A stretch of DNA of 64,000 bases from JAOAPY01 sp041492185 (lineage in GTDB: Bacteria > Acidobacteriota > Blastocatellia > Pyrinomonadales > Pyrinomonadaceae). Shown here in pieces: positions 1-9,028 of this stretch (its first letter is position 1; each line of letters begins with the position of its first letter). Location: assembly GCA_041492185.1 (NCBI GenBank), contig JBGPWL010000010.1, positions 14,722 through 78,721 of the forward strand, in the 5' to 3' direction. The notes under the pieces are model-generated. The model was given only the letters and a program-made list of their open reading frames with translations. It did not search any database and was not told where the DNA came from. Position numbers and translations under genes: made by a program.

Positions 1-885
1 GCGGCCAATGCTGGCGCGCAAAACTCGAGCGGGATCTCCGTGAGTGAAGCCGTAAAGCTCGCGATAACGAACAGTCGAAGTTTCGCGTGTCATGTCGAGA
101 ATACGCTTGCCTTGACCACGTGAGAGTTTCTTCAGTGGTGGCGTTGATGCTCGCAACTCATTAACAAGTGAAACATCTTTGCGGCGAATGAGCGGCTGCC
201 GGTGATAAAAAATATTTCGCACCGGCAATCGCATGCCCGTGCGCGTTGCACGAAAGTCGGGCGTCCAGCGCACATAGAGTTGCTGCGATTCGTAAAGCTC
301 GGCCTTCCCTTTTTCCGTCCCTGGCAACAATGCGAACCTGTCGATCAACCACGGAAGATCGCGCGCCTGACGCCCCTTTGCTTCATGCAGCCACTTCAAA
401 TAAGGCACGTTCGCTTCAACCGCAGCGTCCTCTTCGAGCAAAGGCAAGAACCTGGGCCACGTTGCCGCCAGACGATTCTCATCTTCAAACCAGTCCCAGT
501 CGAAAGACACTTGGGTCGGGTGCTTATCCAACAGCCAGCGGACGATGTTGTAGGTGAAAGTGTCGGTGACTGAAGTTCCTGTTACGCCGGAGACTTCCGG
601 ATCGTCAAACGGGGAGAGGTCTGCGTCTTGCGCGCGCAGCAAGCGGACTCGCTCCGCGAAAGACGAGAGTTGCGATTCCGCGAGGCGAACTATTTGTGCA
701 CTCTGCGGGTACGCGCGCAGAAAAAGGAGAATTTCGTGAAAGCGAACCAGCGATTCAGCATCTTTGATCTTCAGCTTTGACAGACGAGTGAGTGTTCGTT
801 CGACGGTTTCGCGCCCGCTGCCGCCGAATTGGCGTTTGGCTTCGTCAAGTTGGTCAAGAAGCTGATTGATTGTATTGGATGGCAC
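1..885 (-). CDS. Hypothetical protein, 3' part beyond the window
   Basis: An open frame of 295 codons runs on the minus strand from a GTG at 885 to the window edge with no stop. I do not recognise a family. The N-terminal ~100 residues look helical and charged; the middle is rich in Trp and acidic residues (for example FDWDWFEDEN), and the last visible part is basic. No signal peptide or membrane segment is evident. The GTG has no clear ribosome binding site, and no ATG lies upstream in frame for at least 40 bases, so the start is uncertain. The noncoding text just upstream (cacagagacacagaggcac-like) is of a kind often seen between genes. No function is proposed. Confidence 0.6.
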   Translation of the reverse strand, partial: MPSNTINQLLDQLDEAKRQFGGSGRETVERTLTRLSKLKIKDAESLVRFHEILLFLRAYPQSAQIVRLAESQLSSFAERVRLLRAQDADLSPFDDPEVSGVTGTSVTDTFTYNIVRWLLDKHPTQVSFDWDWFEDENRLAATWPRFLPLLEEDAAVEANVPYLKWLHEAKGRQARDLPWLIDRFALLPGTEKGKAELYESQQLYVRWTPDFRATRTGMRLPVRNIFYHRQPLIRRKDVSLVNELRASTPPLKKLSRGQGKRILDMTRETSTVRYRELYGFTHGDPARVLRASIGR

Positions 886-956
886 GTGTAGATGATCTGT
901 CCTGATGCTCTGTGCCTCTGTGTCTCTGTGGCAAATGCTTCGGGCACGACGACGAC

Positions 957-1979
957 TCACAAATGCTTACGGAAAAACGTCGCAACCTTCCAGGCATCGA
1001 GAGCTTTCCACGGCAACTCGCCCGTGGTGTAGTGTCCGCACGGCAACCACACGACATCGAGATCCAGACCCAGCTCTCTGACATGAGCGATCACTTCGCG
1101 GGTCAACTCAATTGGAAAAGTTAGATCGTAGCGCGCGGCAATAAAGCGCATGGGCCGTCGATCCATCTCGAGCAGGCGGGGAATGAACGGCACCGGACTG
1201 ATTGGCCTCCAGAACTCGCGCAGCTCGTCAACCGTCAGATGATTTTCAATCCCGGCGCGCACGTGTTGCGTCGAGATTCCCTGCCAGACCACATCGGCGA
1301 CAAAGCCGGATACATGATTGAAAACGCCGACATCGATCGCTGAGTCGTGAGAGAACGCGAGAAAGGCGATGCACGATCCAATGCTCGTGCCCATGATGCC
1401 GATACGCTCGTAGCCGTTACGATGCAACCAGCTAACGGCGGCGCGTGTGTCGAGCACTGCCTGTCGCATTGATTGAATCGTGCGGCCAATGTTTGGACTG
1501 ACGAGGTGATCCGCGCGCTCAAGCTCAGGCGGCCTACGCTCTTCGTGATACGGCATCGTCAGACGCAGCGCGGAAATGCCGAGAAAGTTAAATATGCGAC
1601 ACGCTTCGACGTGGCTGTCAGGTTGGGCATTCCACTGCGGCACGACGACAATCGCAGAACGCGGACGCGAGCCGCGCTTCGATTTCGCGGGAAAGTAGCG
1701 AGCGCGCGCAATGTTGTTCTCCGGCGAAGGCGTCTTGATCGTGCTTGTCCACGTAAGCTGATTCGCTTCCAATTTGAAGTCGCTGATTTCAGGCAGCGCG
1801 TAGAAAGCATCGCTGTGCAACATTGCTGCTTCGGTGTGCTGACGCAGCGCATCGCGCGGGTCGTCCCCGTTGACGTGATCGCTAATGAAGGAGAGCCCCC
1901 ATTCGAAGGGGCGCACGACGCGGTTATTGTCCCGTTCGTGATGGGCGCGTTCGCGCGCGTGCATGAATGCTTTCCACAA
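957..1979 (-). CDS. Alpha/beta hydrolase family protein
   Basis: A 340-residue protein of the alpha/beta hydrolase fold, resembling the ABHD18/DUF2048-like group. The nucleophile elbow G-T-S-I-G lies near residue 195, the probable acid is in ARYDLTFP and the catalytic His in PCGHYTT near the C-terminus. No signal peptide, so it is probably cytosolic; the substrate (an ester or thioester) cannot be told from sequence. The start given is a TTG with an AGAGGA element about 9 bases upstream; an in-frame ATG at 1964 preceded by GGAAAG is a real alternative and would shorten the protein by five residues. It stands alone between an unrelated gene and a repeat-rich gap. Confidence 0.82.
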   Translation of the reverse strand: MWKAFMHARERAHHERDNNRVVRPFEWGLSFISDHVNGDDPRDALRQHTEAAMLHSDAFYALPEISDFKLEANQLTWTSTIKTPSPENNIARARYFPAKSKRGSRPRSAIVVVPQWNAQPDSHVEACRIFNFLGISALRLTMPYHEERRPPELERADHLVSPNIGRTIQSMRQAVLDTRAAVSWLHRNGYERIGIMGTSIGSCIAFLAFSHDSAIDVGVFNHVSGFVADVVWQGISTQHVRAGIENHLTVDELREFWRPISPVPFIPRLLEMDRRPMRFIAARYDLTFPIELTREVIAHVRELGLDLDVVWLPCGHYTTGELPWKALDAWKVATFFRKHL

Positions 1980-2310
1980 ATTCGCTGTCCTCTTTCAAAA
2001 GAACCGGATTGCCGGAGGTAGGAATCCTAGAATAGATCGGGCAGGAAAGTAAAAGCTGCGCAAAATTTGGTGCGGGTTCAGTTTGAAAAGTGGCACGGGC
2101 GTCCCGTGAATCACGCGCAAGATGCGCGTGCTACAAGCGGACTTAACCAGCACTCAAAATTTTCGAGCCCGCGAAGCGGACGGCAGAGGTTTCGAGAACG
2201 ACTCCACCCCTACCGTTCGTTTCGCGGGCCCAGGCATTTCTGCCTCGTGACTCAAGCTATCCGGGAGCCAACCAGTTCGGCCAGTTAACTCCCTTCAAGT
2301 GGTTCGCCGA
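1980..2310. other. Intergenic gap with a dispersed repeat
   Basis: About 330 bases without a supported gene. The only recognisable element is the repeat at 2071-2153. Short open frames here are products of that repeat and are not called. Confidence 0.6.
2071..2153 (+). repeat. Dispersed repeat family A, copy 1
   Basis: An ~83-bp element beginning and ending with short matching text (gggttcag / ttaaccagc) around the core GTGGCACGGGCGTCCCGTGA and CGCGCAAGATGCGCG. A second copy lies in the opposite orientation at 34929-35017 and differs mainly by a 4-bp insertion in the centre. It contains internal inverted repeats, so it could fold as a hairpin. It is a REP-like dispersed intergenic element; no transposase is nearby. 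Confidence 0.85.
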
Positions 2311-4584
2311 TTATCTCAGCGTCCGGGCCGTGGCAATATTCGAGTAAGCCGAGTTTCCGACGGCATTGAATGCGCGCACACGGTAGCGATATCTCGTGTT
2401 GCGGGCAAGTCCAGTGTTGTTGAAGGTGGTGACATTCGCGCCAACTTGAGCAATCTGCGCAAAGTTGGTGCAACTGCCGCCCTGGCAACGCTCGATGTTA
2501 AAGCCGTCCTCATTATTCGAGTTGTCGGTCCAACTCAAATTAATTTGACTGATGGATACAGCCGTCGCCGTTAGATTGCTCGGAGCGGCTGGTACCGTCT
2601 GAGTGGCTTGCGTAGTTGCCTCCGCAGTATTGGAATACCCTGAATCGCCGCCGCCGTTAGTGGCGCGCACGCGATAGCCATAGGTCGTGCTCGCTGTCAG
2701 CCCCGTATTGCTGTAGGTGGTGACATTCGCTCCGACTTGAGCAATCTCCGCAAAGTTTGAGCAACCGGCATTCTGACAACGCTCAATCTTGAACCCAGTC
2801 TCGTCAGTGGAATTATCCGTCCAGGCAAGATTGATCTGGCTGCTGGAAACAGCCGTTGCTGTCAGATTGCTCGGAGCATTCGGTGGTGGAGGCGGTGGCC
2901 CGCCACAACCCAGGAACTTGAACGAGCCGATGCGCGTGTGCCAGTTGAAGCTGCCATTTGAAGGTATGTACTCCTGCGTGTACCAGAAGGTGCAGTCGTC
3001 AACCGGGTCAATGGTCAGATCGCTGTAGTCTCCCCAACGGGTGAGCGTACCGGTTTGGCTTCCCGCGCCGGAAAAGAGCGTTGTTTCACCCTGAGTCAGC
3101 ATGTTTACCGGGTCGGTAAAGAGCCGCCCAGCGTAACGGATCTGCGGATTGATCGATGCGCTCGACGCGCTATAACCGACGGCCAGATTTCCCTGCTGGT
3201 CCATCGCCGCACTGCCCATCCAGCGCCAGGTCGTGTCGGGTTGGTAAGTGCTCTCCTGGAATTTCGTCACCGGTCCTGAAGTCACGTTGCGCAGCTCGAA
3301 CCAGCGTACCCCGGCCACGCCGCCCGAACTCACGGTGTAGTTCCCTACGACGGCTTCGTGGTCACCGAAGTTGCGATATGCCAAACGAAACATTAACCGG
3401 TCGCCAATCCCGTCCACCCGGTTGGTCGTGCCCAATTGGGGCACACAACTGCGGGTGGCGGCGCACAGCAACGAAAAGCCTGCTGCGGCAGGGCTGGAGA
3501 AAAGCGTAAACGTCGAGTTCGCCGGCGTGACGAAGTCAACGTGGAAATGGAAAACCCGGTAGGCGCCGGTGCTCGGAAATTCCACGAACGTGGCCGGAGC
3601 ACCCGCCGGTGGAAGAATCGAGCCGTCAAGGTCACCGGGAAGGTAGACATCTTCGTTGGGTCCTCCCGTGACTCCAGTAGTGATGAACGTGGCCGGTAGG
3701 CCGGAGAGCATCTTCGCGCGATCGAACGCGAACGGTTGCGGGCCGAGGAAGGCCGTGCCACCCGAGTTGAATACGTTCATGCTCATGTAATAAGCATCGG
3801 GCCACACGCTCAGGTGCGGATAGTCGAAGAAGTTGGAACCCAGGTGAAAGTCATAGCGGTTATAGCTGCCGGTGGCATTGCTGCTGGTCGACACCGCGAT
3901 GCATTCGTCTGTCGGGACGCTAACGCCTGCGAACTGCGTAATCACCCAGCGGTTGTCGATTTGGTCATAGAGCACGACCGGGTCCCCGCTACCATTGTTT
4001 TGGCAAACGCCGCCAAAGCCACTCCAGAGCGTTGTGATGCCTGCAGGACCTAACTGCGACGCGCCCGTGGTCTTATTAAAAACCTGATAGCCTTCGTTGA
4101 CTATTTGAACGTACTGCGTCGCACCCACCTCGCCATTGGTGTCGGGCGGCGCGCAGTTGCACGCCACACCAGGGAAGGCGACGCCTTCAAAGTTGAGCAG
4201 AGGGCTCGGCATGTTGGGCGCCAACAATTTCAACATGAGGCTGACGCTGGAGTCTTGAACGACCGGATCAGCGGTGTCCTTATGTTTCCTGGTGGCGGGC
4301 ACCTTTGGATTTTCGTTAGCCTCGCGCTCGACTTTTTTTCCTATGGGCAACTGCTTCATATCACGCAGCGGCGGCGAGGTGTCGTTGTGCACCGATGCGC
4401 CCACGATGACGCCGCTTTTTTGATCCTGGGTCGTACGAGGTGCAGGCGCCGGGGTTACCGAAATATTTTTATCTGCAGCCGATCCTCTGGGGCGCTTGGC
4501 CTCAATGATTCGCGGAAGCAGAGTTAGGGTGGCGAGCAGCAAAGTAGCCGCAAGTATGACGATCGAACTTGTCCGCATCTTCAT
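2311..4584 (-). CDS. Secreted protein with two C-terminal fibronectin type III domains
   Basis: A 757-residue exported protein. An N-terminal signal peptide (MKMRTSSIVILAATLLLATL) is followed by a low-complexity, charged stretch, a large central region with many aromatic, Gly and Cys residues that looks like a beta-rich binding or propeller domain, a proline run (PPPPPP, about residue 563), then two FN3 domains at roughly 567-665 and 667-757. The two FN3 domains are close copies of each other, both with APSNLTATAVS and Cys-x4-Cys pairs (ERCQNAGC, ERCQGGSC), a recent internal duplication. The start has a GGAG eight bases upstream. No catalytic motif was found; an extracellular adhesin or polymer-binding role is an inference. 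Confidence 0.8.
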   Translation of the reverse strand: MKMRTSSIVILAATLLLATLTLLPRIIEAKRPRGSAADKNISVTPAPAPRTTQDQKSGVIVGASVHNDTSPPLRDMKQLPIGKKVEREANENPKVPATRKHKDTADPVVQDSSVSLMLKLLAPNMPSPLLNFEGVAFPGVACNCAPPDTNGEVGATQYVQIVNEGYQVFNKTTGASQLGPAGITTLWSGFGGVCQNNGSGDPVVLYDQIDNRWVITQFAGVSVPTDECIAVSTSSNATGSYNRYDFHLGSNFFDYPHLSVWPDAYYMSMNVFNSGGTAFLGPQPFAFDRAKMLSGLPATFITTGVTGGPNEDVYLPGDLDGSILPPAGAPATFVEFPSTGAYRVFHFHVDFVTPANSTFTLFSSPAAAGFSLLCAATRSCVPQLGTTNRVDGIGDRLMFRLAYRNFGDHEAVVGNYTVSSGGVAGVRWFELRNVTSGPVTKFQESTYQPDTTWRWMGSAAMDQQGNLAVGYSASSASINPQIRYAGRLFTDPVNMLTQGETTLFSGAGSQTGTLTRWGDYSDLTIDPVDDCTFWYTQEYIPSNGSFNWHTRIGSFKFLGCGGPPPPPPNAPSNLTATAVSSSQINLAWTDNSTDETGFKIERCQNAGCSNFAEIAQVGANVTTYSNTGLTASTTYGYRVRATNGGGDSGYSNTAEATTQATQTVPAAPSNLTATAVSISQINLSWTDNSNNEDGFNIERCQGGSCTNFAQIAQVGANVTTFNNTGLARNTRYRYRVRAFNAVGNSAYSNIATARTLR

Positions 4585-4739
4585 TTATTTTTCTCCAATT
4601 CGTTCAAGTGTCGGTTAAAAGCTATCGGGAGCAAATTTTGCGCTTGTGAGTAATCTATTCTGGGTGCTGGGATGATAAGTCCGCGTCCGATTAAAGGCAA
4701 GCATTTTTTGACTGGGTGTATTTTTTGACTGTGGAAACC

Positions 4740-6314
4740 CTAATCGCGCCGCTCAAAGAGACGCCGAATCATCTGCGGCAGGAGCAATGAACTGCGAATA
4801 ATCGATCCGGTTGTGAAGTGTTTTGCGAATCCCCGGAAGAGTTTCCCGGCCAATGGCGTGTAACGAAACCACCACAGGTCCGGCAGGAAAGAAAACCGGT
4901 TAACGTGAATGTGTTGGGCCGTCACCATCTCCAGCAACCCCATCCGCCCATGCGTTCTGCCATAGCCGCTGTCCTTCACGCCACCCCAGGGAGTCTGAGC
5001 CACCGCGTTTGTGTAAAGCACTTCGTTGACTGTGACGGTGCCGGCTTCGATGCGCTGGGCCAATCGCCGGCCGCGTGCGATGTCTTTGGTCCAAACGCTT
5101 GCGGTTAGTCCGTATGCGCTGTCGTTTGCGAGCCGAAGCGCTTCCTCTTCTGTTTTGAAAGTCATCACCGGCAACACCGGGCCAAACGTTTCCTCGCGCA
5201 TCACCTCCATGCTGTGGTCGACATTCGTCAGCACGGTTGGTTCATAAAAAAGGCCATTGAGATTCGCCGCGCGCCTGCCGCCAGTGAGCACGCGCGCCCC
5301 ACGTCGGACAGCATCGTTGACGTGGTCTTCCACAATGCTCAATTGTTTTTCGCTGGACATCGGACCGACGTCCGTGTCGTCGCCCGTGCCGACGTTTTGC
5401 TTCAACGCGCGCGTCTCCGCGACAATGCGATCGATAAATTTTGGCGCGATCGATTCGTGCACGTAACAGCGTTCGACTGCAGCGCAGGCCTGGCCGGCAT
5501 TTGCGAACGCGCCCCAAACCGCGCCGCGCGCCGCATTTTCCAGATCAGCATCCTCGAGCACGATCATGGGGTCCTTGCCGCCCAACTCCAGCACCACGGG
5601 CGTCAAATGTTTTGCGGCAGCTTCGGCCACACGTTTGCCGGCGGCCACGCTGCCGGTGAACATGATCTTATCGACGCCCGCGTCCACTAACGCTGTGCCG
5701 GTCGAGCCGTCGCCGGTAACGATGTTGAGCAAGCCATCCGCCAACCCTGCGCGTTTGAAAATTTCTCCAATTTTCAGTCCGGTAAGTGACGTCAGTTCGC
5801 TCGGCTTGAGCACCACTGCACTGCCGGCCATCAGCGCCATGACGACCTCGGCCAGCGGTGTCGACCACGGAAAATTCCACGGCGAAATGATCCCGATCAC
5901 GCCGAGCGGCCTGTAGATAATTCGCGACGATCGGCCCATCAGACCGTATTGCCCGATGTCGATCTTCTGCGGGCGCAATAGTTTTTCAGTTGTACGCGCG
6001 AAGTATTGCATCAGATCGAGCGTCGGTACGATCTCCATCGAGATCGCTTCCGAGACGGGCTTGCCGGTCTCGCGCGAGATCAGCGTGGCAATTTCGTCTA
6101 CTTCGTCGAGCACAATCTGTCGGGCTTTAAGAATGAAACGTCCGCGCGCGCGAAACGGGCGAGCCGCCCAGGCAGGTTGTGCCGTGCGCGCCCGTGTCAC
6201 GGCTCGCTCTACGTCTTCTCGAGAAGTTAGCGGAGCACGCCCAATCTCAGCGCCGGTGGCTGGATCGCGGGAAACGATCTCCGCATCAATAGTTTTGAAA
6301 TCTGCGATCTGCAT
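4740..6314 (-). CDS. NAD(P)-dependent aldehyde dehydrogenase
   Basis: A 524-residue member of the aldehyde dehydrogenase superfamily, which oxidises aldehydes to acids. The general base Glu is in VLELGGKDP, the catalytic Cys in NAGQACAA, the cofactor-binding region in GIISPWNFPWSTPLAE, and the glycine loop in FTGSVAAGKRVAE. It is longer than a standard ~480-residue enzyme: the last ~50 residues (after HIHVNRFSFLPDLWW) are aromatic and hydrophobic then basic, like the membrane-associating tail of fatty-aldehyde dehydrogenases. A membrane-bound fatty or semialdehyde dehydrogenase is therefore likely. Substrate not assignable. No operon partner. Confidence 0.88.
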   Translation of the reverse strand: MQIADFKTIDAEIVSRDPATGAEIGRAPLTSREDVERAVTRARTAQPAWAARPFRARGRFILKARQIVLDEVDEIATLISRETGKPVSEAISMEIVPTLDLMQYFARTTEKLLRPQKIDIGQYGLMGRSSRIIYRPLGVIGIISPWNFPWSTPLAEVVMALMAGSAVVLKPSELTSLTGLKIGEIFKRAGLADGLLNIVTGDGSTGTALVDAGVDKIMFTGSVAAGKRVAEAAAKHLTPVVLELGGKDPMIVLEDADLENAARGAVWGAFANAGQACAAVERCYVHESIAPKFIDRIVAETRALKQNVGTGDDTDVGPMSSEKQLSIVEDHVNDAVRRGARVLTGGRRAANLNGLFYEPTVLTNVDHSMEVMREETFGPVLPVMTFKTEEEALRLANDSAYGLTASVWTKDIARGRRLAQRIEAGTVTVNEVLYTNAVAQTPWGGVKDSGYGRTHGRMGLLEMVTAQHIHVNRFSFLPDLWWFRYTPLAGKLFRGFAKHFTTGSIIRSSLLLPQMIRRLFERRD

Positions 6315-6352
6315 AGAGTGTTTTCAATTATCACTCAAAGATCGTTTGAATT

Positions 6353-6421
6353 GTAGGGGCAAGGCTTGTCCTTGCCCGCCGTGGGCCGAAAAATCGGGCA
6401 GCCACGAGGGCTGCCCCTACG
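6353..6421. repeat. Palindromic intergenic repeat (REP/BIME-like)
   Basis: Two small hairpins in opposite orientation, each with a GGGGCA/TGCCCC-type stem, bounded by GTAGGGGCA on the left and TGCCCCTAC on the right. The layout is that of a bacterial interspersed mosaic element. It lies in the gap upstream of both the aldehyde dehydrogenase and the aminopeptidase gene. Confidence 0.75.
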
Positions 6422-6490
6422 GTCTCGGTTTCTCTCAAGTCATCGCCTCAGTTAGAATAGTCTCACACATCAGTGCAGAGGAGAATTCGT

Positions 6491-7783
6491 ATGATCCGAC
6501 CGCAACTCGCGGAATTCATGAAGCGCGTGGACCAGAAGTCTGTCGCCATCATTCCCGCCGCGCGCGAAGCAACGCGCTCAAACGACACGCAGTATCGCTA
6601 TCGACAGGATTCTGACTTCTTTTACCTGACCGGGTTCGAAGAGCCGGAGTCGATTGCCGTGATTGCGCCGGCGCACGAAAAGAAATACACGCTGTTCGTG
6701 CGGCCACGCGACCCGGAACAGGAAGTCTGGATTGGAAAACGCGCGGGCGTCGAGGGCGCCGTAAGTGAATTTGGCGCGGACGAAGCTTTTCCCGTCGCGG
6801 AGTTTGACGAAAAGCTGTTTGAAATCCTGGACGGCGCAAAGATTCTTTATTACCGGCTCGGCGTGCACGAAGATCTCGATCAAACGATCATCAAAAAGAT
6901 TGCCGGCACAAGGATTCTGAATCGCAAGCCGATTGAGATGCCGCAGACGATCATCGACCCCGCGACAGTTGTCCATGAAATGCGCGTCATCAAAACTCCG
7001 CAAGAGATTGAATTGATGCAACGTGCTGCCGATATCGCCGCCGAAGCTCACGTCGAAGCGATGAAAGCGGTGCGGCCGGGAATGAAAGAGTATGAAGTCG
7101 AAGCGCTGATCGAACAGATCTTTCGCCGCCATGGCGCGATTGGCCCATCTTACACGTCGATCGTTGGCGGCGGCGCAAACGCAACGGTGCTCCACTACAT
7201 CAGCAACAACGATCAGTTGCGTGACGGTGAACTGGTCCTGATTGATGCGGGCGCGGAATACAAAGGCTATGCGTCGGACATCACGCGTACTTTTCCGATC
7301 AACGGCAAGTATTCAAGGGCCCAGCGCGAGATCTATGACCTCGTGCTTGAAACGCAACTGTCGTGCGTCGAGATGGTGCGCCCGGGCACGACACACGATG
7401 AACTCAAGAGCCATTCAATCGAGATGCTGACGGAAGGCATGGTTCGTCTCGGACTGTTGAAAGGCAAACCTGAGGAGTTGATCAAGGAAGAAGAGTACAA
7501 GCAGTTTTACATGCACGGTCTCGGTCATATGCTGGGCATCGACGTGCACGACGTGGGTCGTTACTATTTTGACAAGCAATCGCGCGCGCTTGAGCCCGGC
7601 GTGGTGATGACGGTCGAGCCCGGCATCTACATCTCGCCCAACACGAAAGACATTCCCGCACAATATCTCGGCATCGGAGTGCGTATCGAAGACGATGTCT
7701 TGTGCACGAACAACGGCCCGCGCGTGCTCACCAGCAAAGTGCCGAAGCAGCCGGAAGAGATTGAATCGTTAATGGCTCGATAG
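6491..7783 (+). CDS. pepP: Xaa-Pro aminopeptidase (M24B)
   Basis: A 430-residue metallopeptidase that removes an N-terminal residue preceding proline; cytosolic. An AMP_N-type domain occupies about residues 1-130 and the pita-bread catalytic domain about 165-415. The dimetal ligands are visible: Asp in LIDAGAEYKG, Asp in ASDITRTFP, His in GLGHMLGIDVHD, Glu in VEPGIYISP and Glu in GVRIEDDVL. I chose the ATG at 6491 because AGGAG lies 7 bases upstream; a GTG at 6473 is possible but would bury that site in the coding region. Single gene. Confidence 0.93.
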   Translation: MIRPQLAEFMKRVDQKSVAIIPAAREATRSNDTQYRYRQDSDFFYLTGFEEPESIAVIAPAHEKKYTLFVRPRDPEQEVWIGKRAGVEGAVSEFGADEAFPVAEFDEKLFEILDGAKILYYRLGVHEDLDQTIIKKIAGTRILNRKPIEMPQTIIDPATVVHEMRVIKTPQEIELMQRAADIAAEAHVEAMKAVRPGMKEYEVEALIEQIFRRHGAIGPSYTSIVGGGANATVLHYISNNDQLRDGELVLIDAGAEYKGYASDITRTFPINGKYSRAQREIYDLVLETQLSCVEMVRPGTTHDELKSHSIEMLTEGMVRLGLLKGKPEELIKEEEYKQFYMHGLGHMLGIDVHDVGRYYFDKQSRALEPGVVMTVEPGIYISPNTKDIPAQYLGIGVRIEDDVLCTNNGPRVLTSKVPKQPEEIESLMAR

Positions 7784-7819
7784 GAACCACTAGGCAGGAA
7801 AATGCGGTATCGGTCCTGC

Positions 7820-8797
7820 CTACTGCTCCTGCCGACTGCTGCCTGTGGTTGACAGCTCCGCCACAATCTCGCGCATCGCCGTGCGGCCTTCCTCCACCTC
7901 ATCCGTTTTGAGCGAAACGGCGCCGACCACTGCATGCCCGCCGCCGCCGTAGCGTTCGCAAATCTTCGCGATGTTGTGAGTGCGCGGGCGGGGCGCCCAG
8001 GGGTTCGAGCCGACCGAGATCTTCGTGCGCTGTGGTCCGCGCGTAAGAGCAACCGAGTAGGTGGTTTCGGGATATAGATAGTAAGGAATGAATTTGTTGA
8101 AGCCTTCGTAGCCTTCATCGACGAGATCAAACTGCACCACGCCATTCGCAAAAGATGCCTTGCGCCGGATCGCTTCCAACGTCTCACGGTGTTGTTGAAG
8201 TATTGGACGAAAGCGACGCTGCACTTCTTCGCTCGTGGCCACCTCATCGAGAGACTTCGTGGTAAGATCGCGGATTATTTGTTCGATAAATTCATCGTCC
8301 GGGTCAGCCTCGATAACTTGCATCAACTGCAACGCCGGCGCTTTAAGCTCGACGCACTGCGCGGCTGATTCATAAAGCGCGCCGTCAATGATGTGCGCCC
8401 AATGGATCAAGTCTTTCAGCGGCTCATCGTTAAAACTGAATCGCGAATGCGCGACATCGGCGATGAACTCCGTGCATGATTTGCGGGTCGCATCGAGAAA
8501 CTTCTTGTCCGAGTTGTTAACGCGGAAATGCGCTTCATCCTGGGGAGTAAGAAACGCAGACTGGTGGTGATCGAACCACCAGGTCAGTTTTTCAGAAGGC
8601 GAATATTTGAAATCCACGATCGCATTCTCGTCGCCGTCAAACATCTCTTCGTCGAAGAGGTTGCCGGGTCGATGCAGCAATCCCGTGTAGTGGACCTCCG
8701 CTTCGGTATTGATTCGTTCTTTGTAAAAGCGCGTGAAGGTCGCCGCCGAAGCAACACCATCGAAGCAGTGACCGTGATAAAGGAGCCGGAGTTTCAT
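7820..8797 (-). CDS. DHH family phosphoesterase
   Basis: A 325-residue protein with an N-terminal DHH domain (HGHCFDGVASAAT near residue 8, IVDFKYS, and the WWFDHHQ signature near residue 75) and a C-terminal DHHA1 domain (YGGGGHAVVGAV near residue 290). Members hydrolyse phosphodiester bonds, for example in nanoRNA or cyclic dinucleotides (NrnA/GdpP-type); which substrate applies cannot be decided here. No membrane or sensor domain, so a cytosolic NrnA-like enzyme is most likely. It converges on pepP with a short gap. Confidence 0.85.
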   Translation of the reverse strand: MKLRLLYHGHCFDGVASAATFTRFYKERINTEAEVHYTGLLHRPGNLFDEEMFDGDENAIVDFKYSPSEKLTWWFDHHQSAFLTPQDEAHFRVNNSDKKFLDATRKSCTEFIADVAHSRFSFNDEPLKDLIHWAHIIDGALYESAAQCVELKAPALQLMQVIEADPDDEFIEQIIRDLTTKSLDEVATSEEVQRRFRPILQQHRETLEAIRRKASFANGVVQFDLVDEGYEGFNKFIPYYLYPETTYSVALTRGPQRTKISVGSNPWAPRPRTHNIAKICERYGGGGHAVVGAVSLKTDEVEEGRTAMREIVAELSTTGSSRQEQ

Positions 8798-8863
8798 TTA
8801 ATCTTTCTGTTAACTAAGACTCAAGTGCGAATGAAAGCCCGCCATCTTAGCAACCGAAGACAG

Positions 8864-9027
8864 TTCCCGCAAAGGCGCAACGCGCGCAAAGAGCAAAGGG
8901 CAGAGAGCCAGGAAAGCGATGTGTTGCTCCGAACTTTGATGAGACGTTGTAAATGCGGTTGGGTCTTGCCGTTGGTCGTGAGGCTCTTTGCCCTTTGCGT
9001 CTTTGCGTCTTTGCGCCTTTGCGGGAA
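8864..9027. repeat. Long imperfect inverted repeat (CTTTGCG type)
   Basis: Left arm 8864-8908 (TTCCCGCAAAGGCGCAACG onward) and right arm 8980-9027 (ending CGCCTTTGCGGGAA) are reverse complements with a few mismatches around a ~70-bp centre. The right arm stops 1 bp from the stop codon of the next gene, so the element could serve as its terminator. Related in style to the direct repeat copies at 24021 and 62588. Confidence 0.8.
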
Positions 9028-9028
9028 A

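Noticed and set aside
2067..2288. Plus-strand frame reading through a dispersed repeat
   Set aside because: Most of the peptide is the translation of repeat family A, and the same text appears reversed near 34929-35017.
8864..9027. Repeated CTTTGCG text as a CRISPR-like array
   Set aside because: There are no regular repeat-spacer units; it is one inverted repeat with a degenerate heptamer.
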